DNA of 62,495 nt from DATDFB01 sp036522835 (GCA_036522835.1 DATDFB010000102.1:1-62495), one strand, 5' to 3'; positions 24,195-33,921 are shown, numbered from the stretch's first letter. A program made the numbers and translations. The notes: a model not told the origin generated them from the sequence alone.

Positions 24195-25277
24195 TCAGCG
24201 GGCGAAGGCGTATCGTAGCTCCACCATGGCCCGCTTCTGGCCGGCCGCGGAGATAGCCTCGACGCCGGCGCGCACGTTGCCGCGCGGGTACCAGAACACG
24301 GCCGCGGTGACAGCGTGGCGGTGGCCGTCGATCACCGAGGAGAAGGCGTCGCCGCGCAGCGTGGCGCGGATGCTGCCGAGGCGGCGCGAGAGCAGCAGAT
24401 AGCCCGCGCGGATGTCGCTCGGGTAACGCGTGCCGAACACCTCGATCACCGTCGTCCCCCACCCGCTCTCCGCGGCCACCGTCCAGTCCTTCATCGTGAA
24501 ATCGGCGCTGGCGATGTCGAAGCGCGTGCCCCAGTTGAACAGATCGCCGTACTCCATCGCGTCGCCGCGGTTGTCGACGCGCGCGACCTGCACGTTCGCG
24601 TACTGATTGTTCCAGCGCGCGCGCGCCGACCAGCCGAGGCGGCCGTCGTTCTCCGCGGAGACGGAGGTGAAGTACGTGCCGTCGACCGGCAGATGCTCGC
24701 CGAGGACCGCCCAGTGGTCGCGCATCTCCCAGCCGCGCGCGGCCGGGAGCGCGCCGAAGGTGTCGTTGCCGCGAAACACCGTCGCCCCCGCGGTCAGCGA
24801 GTTGCGCACCGTGTACGCGACGTCGACGCCGATCGGCCGGAGCTCCTCGCCGAGCCAACTGTTCAGCGCCGAGGGCGTGAGCGTGTACGGCGTCGCCCAC
24901 AGCGCGTCGACGTTCTCGCGCGACGTAGGAAGAAAAAACGCGCCGGCGAGGATGCGCAGCTTGTCGCGGCCGGGATGGAGCTTGGCCTCGACGTACGCCT
25001 CCACGATCCCCACCCGCCCATGCTTCGACCCTGAGGCGGCGTCGCGCCCGAGGAGGTGGAGGTGCGTGCCGAGTGACATCGACGGGCGCCAGTCGATGCC
25101 GAGCTGCAACTGCGCGTTGCCGCCGTCGTCGCCGAGGGGCGGGCCCTCGTTGTGCGACGCGCCGCGCAGCAGGGCGAAGCCGCTGACCTGCACCGCGTCG
25201 GCGGCGCGCACCGGCATCGCCAACGCGACCAGCGCGAGCGCGACACCCGTCACAAAACTCAGGCGACTCGGACCCAT
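24195..25277 (-). CDS. Outer-membrane porin-like barrel
   Basis: A 360-residue exported protein: signal peptide to about ARAADA (27), then amphipathic strands with aromatic ends, a repeating pattern of long extracellular loops, and a C-terminus ending ELRYAFAR. The length and internal strands (about 16) resemble a general or phosphate-selective porin. The start at 25277 is chosen as the ATG before the signal peptide; an upstream open frame is non-coding in character. It is divergent from a cupredoxin gene 39 nt away, and the pair with GGDEF-EAL downstream suggests one functional unit for metal handling. Confidence 0.82.
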   Translation of the reverse strand: MGPSRLSFVTGVALALVALAMPVRAADAVQVSGFALLRGASHNEGPPLGDDGGNAQLQLGIDWRPSMSLGTHLHLLGRDAASGSKHGRVGIVEAYVEAKLHPGRDKLRILAGAFFLPTSRENVDALWATPYTLTPSALNSWLGEELRPIGVDVAYTVRNSLTAGATVFRGNDTFGALPAARGWEMRDHWAVLGEHLPVDGTYFTSVSAENDGRLGWSARARWNNQYANVQVARVDNRGDAMEYGDLFNWGTRFDIASADFTMKDWTVAAESGWGTTVIEVFGTRYPSDIRAGYLLLSRRLGSIRATLRGDAFSSVIDGHRHAVTAAVFWYPRGNVRAGVEAISAAGQKRAMVELRYAFAR

Positions 25278-25316
25278 CCGCGGGAACTGGCTGTACAGTT
25301 GCAGCGTTTGGCAATT

Positions 25317-25895
25317 ATGCGCTTGGTTTCCTCGATCCTGTTCCTTCTGGCTACCCCTGCGCTCCTCGGCGCGACGATCGACGCCGTCGTGCGGGACGGC
25401 CGCAGCGGCGTGCACGACGCCGTCGTTTACGCCGTCCCCGAGGGGCGGCCGGTGCCGCCGCCGCGCCGCGCCGCGGTCATGGAGCAGAAGAACCGCGCCT
25501 TCATCCCGCACGTCCTCGCCGTCCAGACCGGCACGGCCGTCCGCTTCCCGAACCTCGACGACGTCCAGCACCACGTCTACTCCTTCTCGCCCGCCAAGAC
25601 CTTCCAGCTCCCGCTCTACAAGGGCAGCCCGCCGAACCCGGTGCTCTTCGACAAAGCGGGAGTGGTGACGCTCGGCTGCAACATCCATGACCAGATGAGC
25701 GCGTTCATCATCGTGGTCGACACGCCGTACTTCGAGAAGACGGCGGCGAACGGACGGGCGTCGCTGCGCGACCTCGAGCCGGGGCGCTACACGGTGCGGG
25801 TCTGGGCGCCGGAGATGCGCGGGGAGCCGGCGCCGGCCAGCGTCACGGTCACGGGCGACGAGCGCGTCGAGGTCTCCTTCAACATCAGGCGCTGA
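25317..25895 (+). CDS. Periplasmic cupredoxin-like protein (methylamine utilization type)
   Basis: A 192-residue exported protein with a signal peptide (to about LLGAT, 18). The central plastocyanin-like domain has the copper ligands in expected order: His in VQHHVYSFS, then CNIHDQM supplying Cys, His and Met (about 120-126). The last 45 residues (RDLEPGRYTVRVWAPEM) look like a carboxypeptidase-regulatory-like beta domain. It probably binds a type-1 copper. The gene ends 1 nt before the GGDEF-EAL gene, and a porin is divergent, suggesting copper- or redox-linked signalling across the envelope. Confidence 0.85.
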   Translation: MRLVSSILFLLATPALLGATIDAVVRDGRSGVHDAVVYAVPEGRPVPPPRRAAVMEQKNRAFIPHVLAVQTGTAVRFPNLDDVQHHVYSFSPAKTFQLPLYKGSPPNPVLFDKAGVVTLGCNIHDQMSAFIIVVDTPYFEKTAANGRASLRDLEPGRYTVRVWAPEMRGEPAPASVTVTGDERVEVSFNIRR

Positions 25896-25896
25896 C

Positions 25897-28260
25897 ATGC
25901 CCGTTCGTAGCTTCCAAGCGCGACTCCTCTGGCTGATCGTGGGCGTGCTCGCGCTGCTCGAAGCGGGGACGCTGATCTCGGTCCACCTGGCCGGGCAGCG
26001 CACGCTGCAGAAGAGCGTGCGCGACGAGCTGCACGTCGGCGCGAACGTGCTCGACCGCATCCTCACCCAGCGCGCCGGGCAGCTCTCGGAGAGCTTGCGC
26101 ATCCTCGTGCGCGACTTCGCCTTCCGCGAGCTGGTGGCCTCGGGCGACGTGCCGACGATCAGCTCCGCGCTCGAGAACCAGCGCAAGCGCGTCAACGCCG
26201 GAGCGGTGCTGTTGGTCGACCTCGACGGCAACGTGAAGGCCGACACGATCGAAGGACGGATGGCCGGGCGGCCCTTCCCGTTCGCCGCCCTGCTGGCCGA
26301 GGCGCAGAAAAACGGCGAGGCCCATGCCATGATCTCGTTCGCGAACAAACCGTACCAGTTCGTGATCGTGGCCGTGCCCGCGCCGCAGCCGATCGCCTGG
26401 CTCTGCGCCGGCTTCGAGATCGACGAGGCCTTTCTGGCCGACGTGAGCCGCCTGACGACGCTCGACGTTTCCCTCTGGAGCAGCACGGCCGGCCTGATCT
26501 CGACGCTTCCCGCCGACGAGCGCGCCGATCTCCCCGCCGCCATTCCGCAAAAACAAGAGACGACGCTGCGCCTTGGCAACGCCGAGTACGCGACCCTGGT
26601 GCATCCGCTGCACACCGGCGACAACGCGCGCGTGGAGATGCTGCTGCAGCGCAACCTGGCGAAGGCGCGCGAGCCCTTCGTCAGGCTGGAGCTGACGATC
26701 TTCGCGCTGTCCTTCGTGATGCTGCTCGCCGCCGTCGTCGCCGCGGTGATCTTCTCCCGCTCCGTCAGCCGTCCGCTGCGCGTGCTGGCCGAGGGGGCCG
26801 GGCGCGTGGAGCGCGGCGACTACGTGTCGCCCATCGTCGTCGACCAAAAAGACGAGATCGGGCAGCTGGCCACGGCCTTCAACCAGATGCAGGCGGCCAT
26901 CGGCGCGCGCGAGGAGCAGATCATCCACCAGGCCACGCACGACGCGCTGACGGGGCTGCCGAACCGCACGCTCTTCCTCGACCGGCTGTCGCAGTCGATC
27001 GAGGCCTCGAAGCGCAGCGGCGAGTCGGTGGGCATGATCATGATGGACGTCGACCGCTTCAAGGAGATCAACGACACGCTCGGCCATCACTTCGGCGATC
27101 AGTTGCTGATCGAGATCGGCCGCCGCCTCACGCTCACGCTGCGCCAGAGCGACACGGTGGCCCGCCTCGGCGGCGACGAGTTCGCGGTGAAGTTCACGGC
27201 GCCGACGGCGCGCCATGCCACGGAGGTGGCGTCGCGCGTCGGCACGATCTTCGACGCGCCGTTCATCCTCGGCGACGTGTCGATCGACGTGAACGCCTCG
27301 CTCGGCATCGCCCTCTACCAGATGCACGCCGACGACGCCGACACGCTCATGAAGCGCGCCGACATCGCCATGTACGACGCCAAGAAGAACCACACGCGCT
27401 TCGCGTTCTACGAGCCGGGGCGCGACGAGCACTCGCTCCGCCGCCTGGCCCTGATGATGGAGCTGCGCCAGGCCGTGACGCGCAACGAGCTGGAGCTGCA
27501 CTTCCAGCCGAAGGTGGAGGTGAGCCGCGACCGCGCCGTGCACGCCGAGGCCCTGGTGCGGTGGAAGCATCCCCGGCACGGGCTGATGCGCCCCGACGAG
27601 TTCATCCCGCTGGCCGAGCAGACCGGGAACATCAGCCTGATCACAAAATGGGTGGTGCGCCGCGCCGTCGCCGAGTGCGCGGAGTGGAACCGCGTCGGGC
27701 TCGATCTGTCGGTGGCGGTGAATCTCTCCGCGCTCGATCTCTTTGACACGGAGCTGCCGACGTTCATCAGCGGCCTGCTCTCCGAGGCGGGGCTGCCGCC
27801 GTCGCGGCTCGTGCTGGAGATCACGGAGAGCGCGGTGATGAAGGACACGGCCTACGCGCTGAAGGTGCTGCGCGACCTCAAGCGCCGCGGTGTGGTGCTG
27901 GCCATCGACGACTTCGGGACGGGCTACTCCTCGCTCGCGCACCTGAAGCGCCTGCCGGTGGACGAGCTGAAGATCGATAAGTCGTTCGTGCAGAATCTGA
28001 CGGAGACGGCGACGGACGACCTGGTGATCGTGCGCTCGACGATCGAGCTCGGTCACAACATGGGCCTGGTGGTGATCGCCGAGGGGGTGGAGTCGCAGGA
28101 GTCGTGGCAGATCTTGAAGCGCCTCGGCTGCGACATGGGCCAGGGCTACTTCATGTCGCCGCCGCTGCCCGCGGCCGAATTCCGCAAATGGTGCGAGCGG
28201 CGCGCCGCCCTCCCGGAGCAAGCGCCAGGCCTGGCGGCGCACCCGCAACGCTCGGAGTGA
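25897..28260 (+). CDS. Membrane GGDEF-EAL cyclic-di-GMP protein with periplasmic sensor
   Basis: A 787-residue protein: first membrane helix about 10-30, periplasmic Cache-like sensor about 31-265, second helix about 270-290, HAMP about 290-345, GGDEF domain about 347-515 (intact RLGGDEF at about 421-427) and EAL domain about 530-770 (AEALVRW, VLEITES, DDFGTGYSS, KIDKSFV, AEGVES). Both catalytic sites look intact, so it may make or degrade cyclic di-GMP depending on the sensor. Copper or redox input is suggested by the cupredoxin gene upstream. The last residues (AAHPQRSE) recur at the end of a different gene at 29068. Confidence 0.93.
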   Translation: MPVRSFQARLLWLIVGVLALLEAGTLISVHLAGQRTLQKSVRDELHVGANVLDRILTQRAGQLSESLRILVRDFAFRELVASGDVPTISSALENQRKRVNAGAVLLVDLDGNVKADTIEGRMAGRPFPFAALLAEAQKNGEAHAMISFANKPYQFVIVAVPAPQPIAWLCAGFEIDEAFLADVSRLTTLDVSLWSSTAGLISTLPADERADLPAAIPQKQETTLRLGNAEYATLVHPLHTGDNARVEMLLQRNLAKAREPFVRLELTIFALSFVMLLAAVVAAVIFSRSVSRPLRVLAEGAGRVERGDYVSPIVVDQKDEIGQLATAFNQMQAAIGAREEQIIHQATHDALTGLPNRTLFLDRLSQSIEASKRSGESVGMIMMDVDRFKEINDTLGHHFGDQLLIEIGRRLTLTLRQSDTVARLGGDEFAVKFTAPTARHATEVASRVGTIFDAPFILGDVSIDVNASLGIALYQMHADDADTLMKRADIAMYDAKKNHTRFAFYEPGRDEHSLRRLALMMELRQAVTRNELELHFQPKVEVSRDRAVHAEALVRWKHPRHGLMRPDEFIPLAEQTGNISLITKWVVRRAVAECAEWNRVGLDLSVAVNLSALDLFDTELPTFISGLLSEAGLPPSRLVLEITESAVMKDTAYALKVLRDLKRRGVVLAIDDFGTGYSSLAHLKRLPVDELKIDKSFVQNLTETATDDLVIVRSTIELGHNMGLVVIAEGVESQESWQILKRLGCDMGQGYFMSPPLPAAEFRKWCERRAALPEQAPGLAAHPQRSE
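28240..28256. repeat. 17-bp direct repeat, left copy
   Basis: CACCCGCAACGCTCGGA occurs here and at 29048-29064, at the end of the GGDEF-EAL and the 28565 genes. Similarity extends upstream (GCCAG, CC, CGG positions shared) and through the stop codon. The copies frame the tandem-hairpin array and one small gene, as a duplication or insertion scar might. Confidence 0.7.
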
Positions 28261-28266
28261 CGCATT

Positions 28267-28543
28267 GGTACACGGGATGTGTACCAATGGGTCTACCACG
28301 CGCACCATCGGTACACGTCCTGTGTACCAATGGGTCCACGCCGCGCCGCACTGGTACACGCTCCGTGGATCAATGCGTCCATGCCGTGGACTACTGGTAC
28401 ATGGCCTGTGTACCAACGCGTCCATGCCGTGCACCACCGGTACATGCCCCACGTACCGATGCGTCCATGCCGCGCCGCCTTGGTACACACCGCGCGTACC
28501 AAGGCGTCCATGACGCACACCACCGGCACACGCGCCGCGCCCA
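28267..28543. repeat. Array of six 43-nt tandem units, each with a small palindrome, plus a partial seventh
   Basis: Units start at 28267, 28310, 28353, 28396, 28439 and 28482; a seventh partial unit starts at 28525. Each begins GGTAC and the best two contain GGTACAC-N5-GTGTACC. The rest of each unit reads about AATGGGTCCATGCCGCGC. The period of 43 is not a multiple of three, so it cannot encode a repeated peptide, and no cas gene is present. About four helical turns per unit would put the palindromes on the same face. Confidence 0.9.
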
Positions 28544-28564
28544 GCGGAACCTTCCGGCGGCCCT

Positions 28565-29068
28565 ATGCGTACATTTGTCATGACACCCGAAGACGTCATC
28601 GCGCACTTGCGCGCCATCAGCTCGGAGATCGACGACGTCACCCCGTTGACGCAGGAACAGCGCGCGCGATTGAAGCAGCGTCTCCGCCGGCACCCGGCGT
28701 TCATCGTCGACGCATCGATCAACGTCATCGGCGTGCTGGACAACGTTTGGCAGACCATCGGGCAACCGCTCGACGAGGTCCGGAAGATGCAGGACGACAC
28801 GCTGCGCTGGGACGCGGCGATCGACGAGGCTCGCGCGTTCCTGCGCGGCATCGAGGGAGCCAACCTCGTTCGCCGCCAGCAGCTCGCGCTCATCGGCATG
28901 CAGGCGTACGCGATCGGGACGCAGCTCGCCAAGAACCCGGCGAAGGCGATGCTCGTCCCGCAGGTCGAGGAGATCAAACGGCTGAAAGGTGCCGCGCGCC
29001 GTAGGCGCGCTACCGCGCGCCCGGCGCAAATGCCAGACCCCGCGGACCACCCGCAACGCTCGGACTGA
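28565..29068 (+). CDS. Hypothetical helical protein downstream of the hairpin array
   Basis: A 167-residue protein I do not recognise. It looks all-helical and soluble, with a predicted helical core at about 10-140 and a basic tail (RRRRATARP) ending HPQRSD. A later ATG at 28580 is also possible. The last six residues nearly repeat the end of the GGDEF-EAL protein because of the direct repeat. It sits directly downstream of the 43-nt array, so the array may be its regulatory region. Confidence 0.6.
   Translation: MRTFVMTPEDVIAHLRAISSEIDDVTPLTQEQRARLKQRLRRHPAFIVDASINVIGVLDNVWQTIGQPLDEVRKMQDDTLRWDAAIDEARAFLRGIEGANLVRRQQLALIGMQAYAIGTQLAKNPAKAMLVPQVEEIKRLKGAARRRRATARPAQMPDPADHPQRSD
29048..29064. 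repeat. 17-bp direct repeat, right copy
   Basis: Identical to 28240-28256; see that entry. The distance between copies is 808 bp. Confidence 0.7.
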
Positions 29069-29142
29069 AGACGTCGAGAACCGTCAGCGATTTCAGTGTA
29101 CCGTCGTTAACTCATCCATAACGATTGCGTATAGGGGCTGAC

Positions 29143-30462
29143 ATGAAGCCGTTGTTTTCGGTCCTTCTCCTCCTGCTCGCCGCCGCCACACTGCACGCTC
29201 AACCCGCCTCGGTGGCCTCGGCCATGCCGTCGAAGCTGACGATCCCGCCCGAGGCGCAGCCGTCGGCGAGCTTCGACGTCGACGCGGCGACGAAGGCGTA
29301 TCTGGCGGAGATGCCGGCGGAGGCGCGGGCGCGCTCCGACGCCTACTTCGAAGGCGGCTACTGGCTGCAGCTGTGGGACTTCCTTTACGGCGCGGCCATC
29401 GCGCTTCTGCTGCTGTTCACGCGCTGGTCGGCGCGCATGCGCGACCTCGCCGAGCGGGTGATCCCGTCCACCGGATGGAACGCCAAGACCTGGCAGACGG
29501 CGCTCTACTGGATCCAGTACCTCGTCGTGATCACGATCCTCGGATTCCCGCTCGCGGTATACGAGGGCTATTTCCGCGAGCACAAGTACGGGCTGGCCAC
29601 GCAGACGATGGGCCCATGGCTGCTCGACCAGCTCAAGATCCTCGGCCTCGGCCTCCTCGGCGGCGCGATCATCACCATGATTCTTTTCCTCGTCGTGCGC
29701 ACGCTGCCGCGCACGTGGTGGCTGTGGGGCGCGCTGGTGACGTTCGCCTTCGCGGTCTTCGTGGTCATGATCGTCCCGGTCTACATCCTGCCGATGTTCA
29801 ACAAGATCAGCCGCCTCGACGACCCGGCGCTGACGCAGCGCATCCTCCGCCTGGCCCGCGCGAACGGGATCCCGGCGAGAGACGTGTACACGATGGACGC
29901 GTCGAAGCAGACGACGCGCATGAGCGCGAACGTCTCCGGCTTCGGCCAGACGATGCGCATCACGCTCAACGACAACCTGCTGCGCCGCGGCTCGCCCGAG
30001 GAGATCGAGGCGGTGATGGGGCACGAGATGGGACACTACGTGCTCGATCACATCTACAACGGCCTCTTCTTCATCGGCGTGCTGATCGTGGTGTGGTTCT
30101 CCGCGCTCTATTTCACGCTGCAGTGGGCCCTCGCGCGCTGGGGCGAGCGCTGGCAGATCCGCGGCCTCAGCGACCCGGCCGTGCTGCCGCTCGTGCTCCT
30201 GGTGACGTCGATCTTCTTCTTCGTGCTGACGCCGATCGTGAATACGCAGACGCGCACGCAGGAGGCGGAGGCGGACATGTACGGCATCAACGCCTCCCGC
30301 CAGCCCGACGGCTTCGCCCAGGCCGCCATCCACTTAGGCGAGTACCGCAAGATGGACCCGGGGCCGGTGGAGGAGTGGATCTTCTACGATCACCCGAGCG
30401 GGAGGAACCGGATTCACGCGGCCATGCAGTGGAAGAAGGAGAATCTGGGGCTGTTTCGGTGA
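29143..30462 (+). CDS. Ste24-like (M48 family) membrane zinc metallopeptidase
   Basis: A 439-residue protein with a hydrophobic N-terminal segment, several membrane helices and the zinc motif GHEMGHYVL (HExxH) on a helix near residue 292-300. A downstream Glu lies in EAEADMYGI. The architecture follows the CAAX-prenyl protease Ste24/M48A family, acting within or at the cytoplasmic membrane in protein quality control. The ATG at 29143 is chosen for the signal-like N-terminus MKPLFSV. A weak TATAGG box lies 7 nt upstream. The stop is followed at once by a REP-like pair. Confidence 0.9.
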   Translation: MKPLFSVLLLLLAAATLHAQPASVASAMPSKLTIPPEAQPSASFDVDAATKAYLAEMPAEARARSDAYFEGGYWLQLWDFLYGAAIALLLLFTRWSARMRDLAERVIPSTGWNAKTWQTALYWIQYLVVITILGFPLAVYEGYFREHKYGLATQTMGPWLLDQLKILGLGLLGGAIITMILFLVVRTLPRTWWLWGALVTFAFAVFVVMIVPVYILPMFNKISRLDDPALTQRILRLARANGIPARDVYTMDASKQTTRMSANVSGFGQTMRITLNDNLLRRGSPEEIEAVMGHEMGHYVLDHIYNGLFFIGVLIVVWFSALYFTLQWALARWGERWQIRGLSDPAVLPLVLLVTSIFFFVLTPIVNTQTRTQEAEADMYGINASRQPDGFAQAAIHLGEYRKMDPGPVEEWIFYDHPSGRNRIHAAMQWKKENLGLFR

Positions 30463-30523
30463 TCTGGAGTGCGGCGGCCATGCCGCCGCTGTCAGAGCGC
30501 CGGCATGGCCGGCGCACTCCACA
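30463..30523. repeat. REP/BIME-like pair between convergent genes
   Basis: A GCGGCGGC-cat-GCCGCCGC unit and an inverted GCGCCGGC-atg-GCCGGCGC unit, with CTGGAG and CTCCACAT edges. It fills the whole gap between the stops of the Ste24-like and kinase genes. The two halves belong to different subtypes, which argues for independently diverged units. Confidence 0.9.
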
Positions 30524-33112
30524 TCAATCGATCCGCCTCCCCCACCCCGTCGAAACAAACAGCGTCGACAGATTTCGCCACACCCCGTACGCGTAGGCGC
30601 GGTCATCCGCGGTGATCACCACGTCCATCACGCGGTAGACGCCGGCGGGGTCGGCGGGCATGAGGTCGCGCACGAGCCGGCGCGCGCCGCTGTCGACATT
30701 CACCTTGTACAGCTTCGCAGGCAGCTCCGCTTCGCGGTACGCGTACAGCTCGCCGTCGCTCGACCAGGCGATGGGGCGCAGACGCTGGCTCTGCATCGGC
30801 ACCAGGCGCGGCGCACCGCTGCCGTCCGCGCTCGCGATCACGATGCGCCCCTCGGCGTCGACGAGGGCCAGCCGGCCGTCGCGCGAGGCGGCGCGGGAGG
30901 GTTGGGAGAGGCGCACGTTCGGCGGGCCGACCGGCGCGGGCGGACCGCGGCGCACGTCCTGCCGATACAGCCGCATCGCCGACTTCGGCGTCCGTCCGTT
31001 GAACACGACCGTCTGCCCGTCGGGCAGCCACGAGGCGAACTCGTAGTCGGTGATGTCGCCGTGCTCGAGGATGCGCGTCTGCCCCGCGCCGAGCGGCACG
31101 ATGGCCAGCGCCGCCGGCGTGCCCGGCACGATCACCAGCGCCGAGGCGCCGTCGGGCGAGAGCGAGACGCCGTAACCGTCGCCCAAGCGCACGGCCGGAT
31201 CGCCGTTCATCGAACGGACGTACGCGGAGTAGCGGCTGCCGCCCGCCTCGCCGAACTCGCTCATCAGCAAGAGGCGTCCGTCGGGCGAGATGTCCGAGGC
31301 GCCGGAGCCGTCGAACCACGAGAGATCGCGCTCGCGCTCGCTGCCGGGCGCGCGGGCCATGATCCCTTCGCGGTAGTCGTCGCGGCTGAGCAGGAGATCG
31401 CCCTTCGGCGAGATGTCGTGCAGCTTGAGATTGCCGTCGAAACGGCCGACGAGGCGCACCCGTCCACGCGGCGTGGCGCTGCGGATCTCCGTCGAGCCGC
31501 TGTTGTTCGAGGCGAAGACGATGCGCCCGCCGGGCGACCACGCCAGCCCCTTCGCATTCGTCCACTCGCCGAGCTTGCGCGCCGCGCCGCCGTCGTCGAC
31601 GACGTACAGCGCGTAGGCTTTTCCTAGGCGGGCCTCGCGGAGGCGGAAGGCGAGGAGCTTGCCGTCCGGCGAGACGCGCAGATCGCGGATGCGCGTCGGG
31701 CACTTGTAGATCACGCGGCCCGCTGGATACTCGATCTGATACTGGCCGTCCGGCAGCCGCCGCGCCACGGCGAGCTTCGCGCCGTCGGGCGACCAGTCGG
31801 CGGCGACGACGTCGGTGGCCACTTCGCGCGGCGCGCCGCCGGCCAGCGCCGCCACGGCGACGGTGCCGGAGACTTCGTTGGCCTTGACGAGGATGGCCAT
31901 CGCGCCGCCGCGGCTGACGCCGAGGAGCTCGCGCGCGGGAACGCCGAGGTCGCGGGCCTCCACCGAGTCGACGCGCGCGGCGTAGAGCTCGTGCGGCATC
32001 CCCTCCCACGCCGCGGAGTAGACGATGCCGCCGTCCGGCGTGAACCGCGCCGCCGACACGTCTCCGCGGCGGAAGGTCAGTTGCCGATAGGACGGAGGCT
32101 CGTCGGGCCGCAGGCGGCTCCACAGCAGCGCGCCGAGCGCCGCGGCCGCGACGAGGATCGCCGCGATCGCCGCCGCGCGGCGGAAGCGGCGGGCGCGTTT
32201 GCGGAAGAGATTGAGGAACGGCAGGGTGAGGCTCTGGGTCGAGCTGCCTAAGGCCTCGAGGGCGAAGGCGAGATCGTGCGCGCTCTGGAAGCGGTCGGCC
32301 GGCTGCTTCTCGAGACAGCGGTGGATGATCAGCTCCAGCCCCGGCACGACGGCGATGCCGAGCTGGGAGAGCTCGACCGGATCGTCGCGCAGCACGGCGC
32401 TGAGCGTCTCCATCGCCGAGCCGGCCTCGAAGGCGCGGCGGGCGGTGAGCATCTCGTAGAGGATGCCGCCGAAGGCGAAGATGTCGGCGCGCTGGTCGAC
32501 CTCCTCGCCGCGGAGCTGCTCGGGCGCGATGTAGCCGACCGTCCCCATGACCATGCCGGGCCGCGTCGGCGTGCTGCCGCCGATGAGCGTCGGCGACTCG
32601 TCGTCGAGCGTGAAGAGGTCGTTGGCCGGGTTCATCTTGGCCAGGCCGAAGTCGAGGATCTTCACGCCGCCGGCGCGCGTCAGGTAGATGTTCTCCGGCT
32701 TGAGGTCGCGGTGGATGATGCCGCGGTCGTGCGCCGCGGCCATGCCGGCGGCGATCTGCGTGGCCACGCGGATGGCCTTGCGCTGCGTGAGCGCGCCGGC
32801 GTTGCGCAGCCGCTCGCGCAGCGTTTCCCCTTCGAGAAGCTCGAGGACGATGTAGAACGACTCGCCGTGCGTGCCGAAGTCGTAGACGGTGACGAGGTTC
32901 GGATGGTTGAGGAGGCCGAGGGCGCGCGCCTCCTGCTGGAAGCGGGCCACGACCTGCTGGGCGTTGCTCCCTGGGACGGGGGGGAGGAACTTGATGGCCA
33001 CGTCGCGGGCCAGTTGGGCGTCGCGCGCGCGATAGACCTGTCCCATGCCTCCCGCGCCGATGAACGAGACGATCTCGTAGCGGCCGACCTTGTCGGATGG
33101 GTGGAGGTTCAT
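30524..33112 (-). CDS. Ser/Thr protein kinase with transmembrane segment and TolB-like propeller
   Basis: An 862-residue protein. Residues about 10-275 form a Hanks-type kinase: GAGGMGQVY P-loop, VAIKF Lys, HRDLKPEN catalytic loop, DFGLA and an APEQLRG activation end. A basic linker and a membrane helix follow (about 305-325, AAIAAILVAAAALGALLW). The C-terminal half (about 335-862) is a TolB/WD40-like beta-propeller, outside the membrane. This is a common Acidobacteriota sensor kinase layout. A second propeller of the same type at 60774 suggests a paralogous pair. The start ATG is at 33112 with TACAAT 12 nt upstream. Confidence 0.92.
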   Translation of the reverse strand: MNLHPSDKVGRYEIVSFIGAGGMGQVYRARDAQLARDVAIKFLPPVPGSNAQQVVARFQQEARALGLLNHPNLVTVYDFGTHGESFYIVLELLEGETLRERLRNAGALTQRKAIRVATQIAAGMAAAHDRGIIHRDLKPENIYLTRAGGVKILDFGLAKMNPANDLFTLDDESPTLIGGSTPTRPGMVMGTVGYIAPEQLRGEEVDQRADIFAFGGILYEMLTARRAFEAGSAMETLSAVLRDDPVELSQLGIAVVPGLELIIHRCLEKQPADRFQSAHDLAFALEALGSSTQSLTLPFLNLFRKRARRFRRAAAIAAILVAAAALGALLWSRLRPDEPPSYRQLTFRRGDVSAARFTPDGGIVYSAAWEGMPHELYAARVDSVEARDLGVPARELLGVSRGGAMAILVKANEVSGTVAVAALAGGAPREVATDVVAADWSPDGAKLAVARRLPDGQYQIEYPAGRVIYKCPTRIRDLRVSPDGKLLAFRLREARLGKAYALYVVDDGGAARKLGEWTNAKGLAWSPGGRIVFASNNSGSTEIRSATPRGRVRLVGRFDGNLKLHDISPKGDLLLSRDDYREGIMARAPGSERERDLSWFDGSGASDISPDGRLLLMSEFGEAGGSRYSAYVRSMNGDPAVRLGDGYGVSLSPDGASALVIVPGTPAALAIVPLGAGQTRILEHGDITDYEFASWLPDGQTVVFNGRTPKSAMRLYRQDVRRGPPAPVGPPNVRLSQPSRAASRDGRLALVDAEGRIVIASADGSGAPRLVPMQSQRLRPIAWSSDGELYAYREAELPAKLYKVNVDSGARRLVRDLMPADPAGVYRVMDVVITADDRAYAYGVWRNLSTLFVSTGWGRRID

Positions 33113-33124
33113 GGGTGTGGTGCG

Positions 33125-33130
33125 ATTGTA
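33125..33130 (-). promoter_or_regulatory. Candidate -10 box for the kinase gene
   Basis: TACAAT on the minus strand, 12 nt before the kinase ATG; a leader of about 5-6 nt is expected. An inverted repeat starts next to it. Confidence 0.45.
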
Positions 33131-33233
33131 AGGGGACAGGTCACAGGGAACGGGTCACAGGTGGTTGTGTTGCCGAGGAACGGGCATTCGCCAGGAACAT
33201 CACCTGTCCCCCGTTCCCTGTGCCCTGTCCCCT
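33131..33233. repeat. Inverted repeat with GGGRACA units in a divergent promoter region
   Basis: Arms 33131-33163 and 33201-33233 pair at 30 of 33 positions and are built from 7-nt GGGGACA-like units. It lies between divergent genes, so a terminator role is not obvious. The sister element at 47676-47762 follows a gene end. Confidence 0.85.
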
Positions 33234-33272
33234 GATTCACACCATCTTCACATTTCTCCGTACCATTCCCCC

Positions 33273-33921
<649 letters not shown>

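Noticed and set aside
22150..25314. A 1054-codon open frame on the minus strand
   Set aside because: It runs antisense to convincing genes, is Arg/Ala/Gly-rich with no domain, and is expected from high GC content.
28267..28543. CRISPR array
   Set aside because: Units are contiguous 43-mers without unique spacers, repeats diverge, and no cas gene is present.
25885..28977. A 1030-codon open frame on the minus strand
   Set aside because: Antisense to the GGDEF-EAL gene and through the non-triplet tandem array; no recognisable domain.
28279..29004. Repeat protein encoded by the tandem array
   Set aside because: The 43-nt period changes frame each unit; frames through it are low quality and overlap the better gene at 28565.
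33165..33272. Extended N-terminus for the OmpR-type regulator
   Set aside because: It reads through an inverted repeat; the receiver domain begins at ATG 33273.
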